This document shows, piece after piece, positions 5,867 to 10,333 of a stretch of 10,333 bases of DNA. How positions within the stretch are numbered: the first letter of the stretch is position 1; the number at the start of each line of letters is the position of its first letter. Source of the DNA: Burkholderiales bacterium. Its GTDB lineage: Bacteria; Pseudomonadota; Gammaproteobacteria; Burkholderiales; Burkholderiaceae_C. The notes under the pieces were generated by a model, which was not told the origin of the DNA, searched no databases, and saw nothing but the letters and a program-made list of their open reading frames with translations. The translations under genes were made by a program, and so were the position numbers. Location of the stretch: the NCBI GenBank assembly GCA_011391855.1, contig JAABPT010000001.1:1-10333 (forward strand), read 5' to 3'.

Positions 5867-6787
5867 CTACGGCTGATCCGGCGCCGCTGCACCGGGTGGT
5901 GGCAGCAGCGCGGCGATCTGCGCGTCCTTCTCTTCCCACAGTTGCGTCAGCCAGCCCTGGAAGTTGGCGCGAAAGGCGGGGTCCTCGGCATAGTCGCCGG
6001 CACAGAATTCGGCGGGAATGGACCGCTGCTGCACGCGCACCAGGATGCGCGGCGTATCGCCGCACAGGAACTGCCAGAAGTCCGGCGCACCGCCCGGGTA
6101 GACGATGGTCACGTCGACGAGTGAGTGGAATTTCTCGCCCATGGCGTTCAGCGCCAGCGCCAGCGCCCCGGCCTTGGGCTTGAGCAAGTGGCGGTACGGC
6201 GAGCCCTGCGCGGCGTGCTTGGCGCGGGTGAAGCGCGTGCCTTCGGCGAAGTTCATCACGCAGGTGGGCACCAGGGCGAATTTCTCGCAGGCGCGCATGG
6301 TCGTCAGGCGGTCCTGCTGGCGCAGTTCGGGGTGGCGCTCGAGCTGCGCTGCCGAGTGCCGCTTCATGAACGGGAAGTCCAGCGCCCACCAGGCCAGGCC
6401 GATCACCGGCACGTAGATAAGCTGCTGCTTGAGGAAGAATTTCAGCATCGGGATGCGCCGGTTCAGCACATGCTGCAGCACGAAGATGTCGGCCCAGGTC
6501 TGGTGGTTGCTGTTCACCAGGTACCAGCCGGCGTAGCGCAGGCCGTCCACACCTTGCACGTCCCAGGCCGTGCGCTGCGTCAGCCGCATCCAGCCGCTGT
6601 TGAAGGCGATCCACAGCGTGGCGATGGTGTTCAGAAGCGGGTCGATGCGCACGCGCACGGCGCGCACCGGCAGCACCAGCTTCACCAGCGACAGCGCGAG
6701 CAGCAGCGCGCACCAGAACAAGGTATTCAGCGCCAGCAGCAGCGCGGCGATGGCACCGCGCACAGGGGGTGGCAGAAAACTCAGCAT
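5867..6787 (-). CDS. 1-acyl-glycerol-3-phosphate acyltransferase family (PlsC/YihG-like)
   Basis: A 306-residue membrane-bound acyltransferase that most likely adds a fatty acyl chain to lysophosphatidic acid or a related lysophospholipid at the inner membrane. The N-terminus has a hydrophobic helix (about 12-40). The catalytic HX4D motif is NHQTWAD (His95, Asp100) and the second motif is FAEGTR (180-185), which contacts the glycerol phosphate in this family. The region around LAWWALDFPFMKR (131-143) also matches the family. The length and the extended C-terminal part resemble E. coli YihG (about 310 residues) more than PlsC (about 245). ATG 6787 is supported by AAGGA (6799-6803), although at 11 nt the spacing is long. 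The gene is divergent from the hemerythrin gene; a plsC for bulk synthesis is probably elsewhere, so this may be an accessory enzyme that tunes acyl composition. Confidence 0.88.
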   Translation of the reverse strand: MLSFLPPPVRGAIAALLLALNTLFWCALLLALSLVKLVLPVRAVRVRIDPLLNTIATLWIAFNSGWMRLTQRTAWDVQGVDGLRYAGWYLVNSNHQTWADIFVLQHVLNRRIPMLKFFLKQQLIYVPVIGLAWWALDFPFMKRHSAAQLERHPELRQQDRLTTMRACEKFALVPTCVMNFAEGTRFTRAKHAAQGSPYRHLLKPKAGALALALNAMGEKFHSLVDVTIVYPGGAPDFWQFLCGDTPRILVRVQQRSIPAEFCAGDYAEDPAFRANFQGWLTQLWEEKDAQIAALLPPPGAAAPDQP

Positions 6788-6814
6788 CGTGGTTTCAATC
6801 CTTCGGCCCTGCGG

Positions 6815-6832
6815 CGCCCCCACCGCGGGGCG
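6815..6832 (-). promoter_or_regulatory. Leader hairpin upstream of the YihG-like acyltransferase
   Basis: CGCCCC (6815-6820) pairs with GGGGCG (6827-6832) around a 6-nt loop, a GC-only 6-bp stem. It lies 11 nt before the ribosome binding site on the minus strand, so it would be in the mRNA leader if transcription starts upstream. A second inverted repeat (GGGCGGG 6828-6834 with CCCGCCC 6856-6862) shares its right arm, so two mutually exclusive folds are possible. Confidence 0.3.
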
Positions 6833-6915
6833 GGCAGCCGCAGGCAGACGATAACCCCGCCCGCCTGTCGCGCCCGCGCCCAGCGCGGACCGGCGGCGCG
6901 CCACAATGACCGGCT

Positions 6916-7458
6916 ATGACTGCCACTGTGTCACTGCATCCCGGCCCCGGCGCCGGCTTCGAGGAACCTTTCGAGATGCTGCAAGCCTGCCACCAGCGCG
7001 TGCACCGCATGCTGGGCCTGCTGCAGCGGCTGGCCGCGCACCTGCGCGAGTCGGGCGCCGACGCCAATGCGCAGCAGGCCGCCCGCGACGTGATGCGTTA
7101 TTTCGACATCGCCGCCCCTGCGCACCACGAAGACGAGGAACGCCACGTGCTGCCGCGCCTGCGAGAGAGCGGCCAGGCGGTGCTGGCCGACCGGCTGCAC
7201 GACGAGCACACGCGCATGTCGGCCACCTGGGCCGGCGTGCGCGCCGACCTGGTTCGTGTAACCGAAGGCGGCTGGCAGGCAGCCGAGCTGGATGCCGCCG
7301 CGGCGCGCTGGCAGGCCATGGCGACGCTGTACGCCGCGCACATAGAAGCCGAAGAGTCCGCCGCCTACCCCGCCGTACGGGACGTTGCCGACGCCGCTGC
7401 GCTGCGTGCCATGGGCGACGAAATGGCGCGCCGCCGCGGCCTGCCGGGAGTGGGCTGA
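6916..7458 (+). CDS. Hemerythrin domain-containing protein
   Basis: A 180-residue soluble, helical protein. Potential di-iron ligands occur with four-helix-bundle spacing: His26 and His30 in ACHQRVH, His70/His71 with Glu74/Glu75 in HHEDEE, His95/His98 in HDEH, and His142 with Glu146/Glu147 in HIEAEE. This is the pattern of the bacterial hemerythrin HHE cation-binding family. Such proteins bind O2 or NO, or act in iron handling and redox stress; the specific role here cannot be told. There is no signal peptide or fused signalling domain, so it is probably cytosolic and stand-alone. I chose ATG 6916 because it starts the conserved frame; the nearby ATG 6906 is out of frame. No Shine-Dalgarno sequence is visible. 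It converges with the following acyltransferase gene with only 27 bp between the stops. Confidence 0.87.
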   Translation: MTATVSLHPGPGAGFEEPFEMLQACHQRVHRMLGLLQRLAAHLRESGADANAQQAARDVMRYFDIAAPAHHEDEERHVLPRLRESGQAVLADRLHDEHTRMSATWAGVRADLVRVTEGGWQAAELDAAAARWQAMATLYAAHIEAEESAAYPAVRDVADAAALRAMGDEMARRRGLPGVG

Positions 7459-7463
7459 AGCCC

Positions 7464-7482
7464 TGGCGCCGTACGCGGCGGC
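7464..7482. terminator. Small hairpin between convergent genes, weak terminator candidate
   Basis: Within the 27-bp gap, CGCCG and CGGCG enclose a TACG loop. The stem is only 5 bp and no T-run follows on either strand, so any terminator function is doubtful. Confidence 0.2.
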
Positions 7483-7485
7483 CGT

Positions 7486-8076
7486 TCAGCCCACCGTGAA
7501 GCTGTCGGCGCGCCGGCCCTTGAAGGGGGCGTAGAAGCGCTTGATCTCGGCCATGTCGCGTTCCACGTCGCCGCTGGGCGTGAATACCGGTCCCAGCCCG
7601 CTGAGCTTGCGCTCGTAGTCCATGTACGCCATGACGATGGGCACCTGTGCCTGCAGCGCGATGAAATAGAAGCCCGTCTTCCAGTGCCGGGTCTTGCCGC
7701 GTGTGCCTTCGGGCGGCACCACCAGTTGCAGCGGCCCGTCGGCGGCCTGGATGGCCTGGGCGGACGCGGACACCAGGTTGGTGCTGCGCTCGCGGTCCAC
7801 CGCAATGCCGCCCAGCCAGCGCATGATGGCGCCGAAGGGCGGCCGAAAGAGGCCCTGCTTGCCCATCCAGTAGATGTTGAGCCGCAGCACGAAGGCCACC
7901 ATCAAGGTGTAGGGCAGGTCCCAGTTGCTGGTGTGCGGCGCGGCGATGAGCACGCACTTCGCGGCACCCGGGGGCAGGGCGCCTTCGATCTTCCAGCCGG
8001 TGGCGCGCAGGAAGGCCAGCGAGAAAGCGCGCAGCACGGTGCGGACCACTGGCGTGCTGAAGATCGTTCGATGCAT
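7486..8076 (-). CDS. Lysophospholipid acyltransferase family protein, short form
   Basis: A 196-residue PlsC-superfamily protein. The HX4D motif is PHTSNWD (His48, Asp53), the second motif is PPEGTR (121-126), and HWKTGFYFIA (131-140) matches the subfamily of short acyltransferases often annotated as glycerol acyltransferase. The protein likely transfers an acyl chain to a lysophospholipid or a related hydroxyl acceptor at the inner membrane; acceptor and donor are not determined. It is clearly different from the 306-residue enzyme at 5867-6787 (different motif context and length) and so is not a local duplication. ATG 8076 has no Shine-Dalgarno sequence: the mRNA just before it is C-rich, being the complement of a G-tract cluster at 8077-8100. 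The gene is divergent from pfp. Confidence 0.86.
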   Translation of the reverse strand: MHRTIFSTPVVRTVLRAFSLAFLRATGWKIEGALPPGAAKCVLIAAPHTSNWDLPYTLMVAFVLRLNIYWMGKQGLFRPPFGAIMRWLGGIAVDRERSTNLVSASAQAIQAADGPLQLVVPPEGTRGKTRHWKTGFYFIALQAQVPIVMAYMDYERKLSGLGPVFTPSGDVERDMAEIKRFYAPFKGRRADSFTVG

Positions 8077-8100
8077 GGGGGGTGCGGGATTGGGGCGGGG
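8077..8100 (+). promoter_or_regulatory. Four-tract G-quadruplex motif
   Basis: The plus strand has G6, TGC, G3, ATT, G4, C, G4 with loops of 3, 3 and 1 nt, which fits the standard quadruplex pattern. It abuts the ATG of the minus-strand acyltransferase, on its template strand, and lies upstream of pfp. Function is not established. Confidence 0.45.
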
Positions 8101-8134
8101 CGTTGCTGTCGGCCCCGCAGCCCGGCGATTGTGG

Positions 8135-8163
8135 GTGAAGCCCTGCGGTCGGCAGGCTACGAT
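8135..8163 (+). promoter_or_regulatory. Possible sigma-70 promoter for pfp
   Basis: TACGAT (8158-8163) as the -10 and GTGAAG (8135-8140) as the -35 are separated by 17 nt. Both are partial matches (4/6 and 3/6). The spacer contains a CCTGC/GCAGG inverted repeat (8142-8146 and 8152-8156). The implied leader is about 60 nt. Confidence 0.3.
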
Positions 8164-8215
8164 GCGTGCATGGCGCGCCAGTGCGGCAAGTCGGTGCGCA
8201 CCCATTCCCCCAACC

Positions 8216-8220
8216 AGGAG
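8216..8220 (+). promoter_or_regulatory. Ribosome binding site of pfp
   Basis: AGGAG lies 8 nt before the ATG at 8229 and decides the start against the longer in-frame ATG at 8166. It is the best Shine-Dalgarno sequence among the complete genes of the window. Confidence 0.75.
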
Positions 8221-8228
8221 TGCATTCC

Positions 8229-9440
8229 ATGACGTCCGGCAAGGTTCTCGTCGCCCAGGGGGGCGGCCCCACCGCGGTCATCAACCAGTCGCTGGCCGGC
8301 GTGGTGCTGGAGGCGCGGCGCCACCACAACGTGCGCCTGGTCTACGGCGCGCGCCACGGCGTGCGCGGCATCGTCAACGAGGACTTCGTCGACCTCACGC
8401 AGGAGACCAGCCACAACATGGAACTGGTGGCCGGCACGCCCGCTTCGGCGCTGGGATCCACCCGCGACAAGCCCGACCGCGCCTACTGCCTGGAAATCTT
8501 CAAGGTGCTGCAGGCGCACCAGATCGAGCACTTCTTCTATATCGGCGGCAACGATTCGTCCGACACCGTGCGCATCGTCAGCGAGGAGGCGAAGAAGGCC
8601 GGCTACCCGCTGCGCAGCATCCACATTCCGAAGACGATCGACAACGACCTCGTCGGCAGCGACCACACGCCCGGCTTCCCGAGCGCGGCGCGTTTCGTGG
8701 CGCAGGCCTTTGCCGGTGCCAACCTCGACAACGCGGCGCTGCCGGGCGTCTACGTGGGCGTGGTGATGGGCCGCCACGCCGGCTTCCTGACGGCGGCCAG
8801 CGCGTTGGGCAAGAAATTCCCCGACGACGGGCCGCACCTCATCTACCTGCCCGAGCGCGTGTTCGAGATCGACCGCTTCCTGGCCGACGTGAAGGCCGTG
8901 TATGACCGCCACGGCCGCTGCATGATTGCCGTCAGCGAAGGCATCCACGACGCTTCTGGCGCGCCGATGCTGGCCAAGCTGGCCAAGGACCTGGAGCACG
9001 ACGCCCACGGCAACGTGCAGCTCTCGGGCAGTGGCGCCTTGGCCGACCTGCTGTGCGAGGAAGTCAAGGACAAGCTGAAGATCAAGCGCGTGCGCGGCGA
9101 CACCTTCGGCTACCTGCAGCGCAGCTTCATCGGCTGCACCAGCGACGTGGACCAGCGCGAGGCACGCGAAGTCGGTGAAAAGGCGGTGCAGTTCGCGATG
9201 TGGGGCAGCCGCGACGGGTCGGTGGCCATCAAGCGCACCGGCTTTTATTCGGTGGACTACGAACTGCTGCCACTGGAAGAAGTGGCCGGCAAGACGCGCA
9301 CCATGGAAGACGAATTCATCGCGCCTTGCGGCACCGACGTCACCGACGCCTACCGCCTGTACCTGCGCCCTCTGCTGGGCTCGGGCATGCCCGACGCCTT
9401 CCGGCTGCGCGCCCACCCGGTGCCCCGGGTTTTGAAGTGA
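8229..9440 (+). CDS. pfp: Pyrophosphate-dependent 6-phosphofructokinase
   Basis: A 403-residue glycolytic enzyme that reversibly phosphorylates fructose 6-phosphate, with pyrophosphate predicted as donor. Nucleotide-site markers decide the donor: GGND (106-109) has Asp109 where ATP-dependent E. coli PfkA has Gly104, and PKTIDND (134-140) has Lys135 where PfkA has Gly124. Both changes are the known signature of PPi enzymes. Asp138 in TIDND is the catalytic base, MGRHAGF (180-186) binds fructose 6-phosphate, and YLPER (206-210) matches the sugar-phosphate site. The N-terminal GGGPTAVIN loop (11-19) is the usual start of the fold. The length is typical of the bacterial 400-residue group. Start is fixed by AGGAG. 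The stop overlaps the next gene as GTGA, so the two are probably co-transcribed and coupled. A PPi enzyme implies glycolysis and gluconeogenesis can share this step. Confidence 0.94.
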   Translation: MTSGKVLVAQGGGPTAVINQSLAGVVLEARRHHNVRLVYGARHGVRGIVNEDFVDLTQETSHNMELVAGTPASALGSTRDKPDRAYCLEIFKVLQAHQIEHFFYIGGNDSSDTVRIVSEEAKKAGYPLRSIHIPKTIDNDLVGSDHTPGFPSAARFVAQAFAGANLDNAALPGVYVGVVMGRHAGFLTAASALGKKFPDDGPHLIYLPERVFEIDRFLADVKAVYDRHGRCMIAVSEGIHDASGAPMLAKLAKDLEHDAHGNVQLSGSGALADLLCEEVKDKLKIKRVRGDTFGYLQRSFIGCTSDVDQREAREVGEKAVQFAMWGSRDGSVAIKRTGFYSVDYELLPLEEVAGKTRTMEDEFIAPCGTDVTDAYRLYLRPLLGSGMPDAFRLRAHPVPRVLK

Positions 9441-10333
9441 GTGCCCTGCCGCCGGCCCTTGGCGGCGAGCGCTTCGAGTTCGACTCATCCGCCGGCCGCC
9501 TGAGCTGTTACGTGGCCGGCCAGGGGGCGCCGCTGCTGCTGGTGCACAGTGTCAATGCCGCAGCCTCGGCGGCCGAGGTGCGGCCGCTGTACGAGCACTG
9601 GCAGGCCTCGCGCACCGTCTTCGCCGTCGATCTGCCGGGCTACGGCTGCAGCGACCGCAGCGAGCGCGCCTACACGCCGCGGCTGATGACGGACGCCTTG
9701 CATGCCACGCTGGAACAGATCCGGCAGCGCTGCGGCCAGGCACCGGTGGATGCGCTGGCCGTGTCGCTGGGCTGCGAATTCCTGGCCCGTGCCGCCGTGG
9801 AGGCGCCGGCCAGGGTGCGCAGCCTGGCGTTGGTCAGCCCCACCGGATTCAACGGCACGCGCCGCCGCCGCGGGCCACCGGGCAGCGTGGTCGGTGCTCC
9901 GTGGATCAACCGCGTGCTGCGCGGCCCCGGCTGGGGCGGGCCGCTGTTTCGCGCGCTCACGCGTCCGGGCGTGATCCGCTATTTCCTGCGTCGCACCTGG
10001 GGCGGACCGGCCATCGACGAAGCCATGGCGCGCTATGCCGAACTGACCACCCGCGTGCCTGGCGCCGAACACGCGCCGCTGGCGTTTCTCTCGGCGCAAC
10101 TGTTCAGCCAGGATATCAACACCGTCTACGAGCAACTGACGCAACCGGTGTGGATGAGCCACGGCGTGCGCGGCGACTTCACCGACTACCGCGGCAAGGA
10201 CAGTGTCGAAGGGCGGCCGAATTGGCGCTTCACGGTCTTCCCCACCGGCGCCTTGCCCTATTTCGAGGTGTCGCAGGACTTCAATGCGGCGCTCGAGGAC
10301 TTCCTCGCCTTCACTCCCTCTCCCGCCCGCGGG
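9437..10333 (+). CDS. Alpha/beta-hydrolase-fold protein with altered active-site motifs (partial)
   Basis: The frame opens at a GTG overlapping the pfp stop (GTGA) and remains open to the window edge for 299 codons, so the C-terminus is cut off, probably only slightly. The layout is that of an alpha/beta-hydrolase: strand LLLVH (33-37), VDLPGYGCSD (64-73), a nucleophile elbow ALAVSLGCEF (106-115, Ser110), SPTGFNG (134-140), a variable cap region (about 141-235), and a late strand with SHGVRGDFTDY (241-251). Three usual features are changed: the HG after the first strand is HS (37-38), the elbow is A-x-S-x-G, and the place where the catalytic His is expected (GH-x-P) reads GALPYFE (271-277), with Ala272. 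It may be an inactive scaffold or use a different His. There is no signal peptide. The coupling to pfp is clear, the function is unknown. Confidence 0.8.
   Translation, partial: MSALPPALGGERFEFDSSAGRLSCYVAGQGAPLLLVHSVNAAASAAEVRPLYEHWQASRTVFAVDLPGYGCSDRSERAYTPRLMTDALHATLEQIRQRCGQAPVDALAVSLGCEFLARAAVEAPARVRSLALVSPTGFNGTRRRRGPPGSVVGAPWINRVLRGPGWGGPLFRALTRPGVIRYFLRRTWGGPAIDEAMARYAELTTRVPGAEHAPLAFLSAQLFSQDINTVYEQLTQPVWMSHGVRGDFTDYRGKDSVEGRPNWRFTVFPTGALPYFEVSQDFNAALEDFLAFTPSPARG

Noticed and set aside
5867..8076. The two acyltransferase genes as a local duplication
   Set aside because: They share only the superfamily motifs. Length, N-terminal helix and motif context differ, so they belong to different subfamilies.
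8157..9488. 443-codon open frame antisense to pfp
   Set aside because: No recognisable domain, and it covers exactly the strongly conserved pfp gene on the other strand.
9485..10162. 225-codon minus-strand open frame at the right end
   Set aside because: It mirrors the hydrolase-fold gene. The plus-strand GTG frame overlaps pfp, is open for 299 codons and has fold motifs.
1..10333. CRISPR array, insertion sequence, tRNA, rRNA or prophage genes
   Set aside because: I found no regularly spaced repeats, transposase or integrase motifs, terminal repeats, cloverleaf sequence or rRNA segments.

Overview
The window is high-GC DNA with GC-biased third codon positions and closely packed genes. The protein families (DUF3302/HlyD pair, PPi-dependent phosphofructokinase, short phosphotransacylase, YihG-like acyltransferase, patatin fused to an Omp85-type barrel) suggest a Gram-negative betaproteobacterium, probably Burkholderiales and perhaps Comamonadaceae. 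This placement is inferred from the family mix; there is no rRNA or other marker. I see no mobile element, CRISPR array, tRNA or rRNA.

Layout: (1) 1-697, minus strand: a DUF3302 inner-membrane protein (YiaW-like) followed, with a one-base TAATG overlap, by the first 32 codons of a HlyD-family membrane fusion protein (YiaV-like) that runs off the left edge. (2) 698-1195: about 500 bp without a convincing gene, holding three imperfect stem-loops and a 32-codon mini-ORF that overlaps the next gene by ATGA. (3) 1211-4605, plus strand: a three-helix membrane protein with a DUF4105/Lnb-N periplasmic domain, then a 753-residue PlpD-like type Vd autotransporter (patatin, POTRA, 16-strand-type barrel). 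(4) 4667-6787, minus strand: a PlsC/YihG-like acyltransferase, and downstream of it a stand-alone phosphate acetyl/butyryltransferase with its own TATAAT box. (5) 6916-7458, plus strand: a hemerythrin-domain protein. (6) 7486-8076, minus strand: a second, shorter lysophospholipid acyltransferase. (7) 8229-10333, plus strand: PPi-dependent 6-phosphofructokinase, overlapped by an alpha/beta-hydrolase-fold protein that runs off the right edge.

Several genes concern acyl groups and the cell envelope: a secreted lipase, two glycerophospholipid acyltransferases, an acyl-phosphate-forming transferase and a DUF4105 protein whose family includes a Bacteroides lipoprotein N-acyltransferase. They lie in separate transcription units, so a shared function is only a suggestion. 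Most of the window is ordinary chromosomal housekeeping and envelope genes. I did not find a clear new multi-gene system. The points most worth checking are the hydrolase-fold protein whose three usual active-site motifs are all altered, the DUF4105-patatin pairing, the structured 698-1195 region and a four-tract G-quadruplex motif between the divergent acyltransferase and pfp genes.
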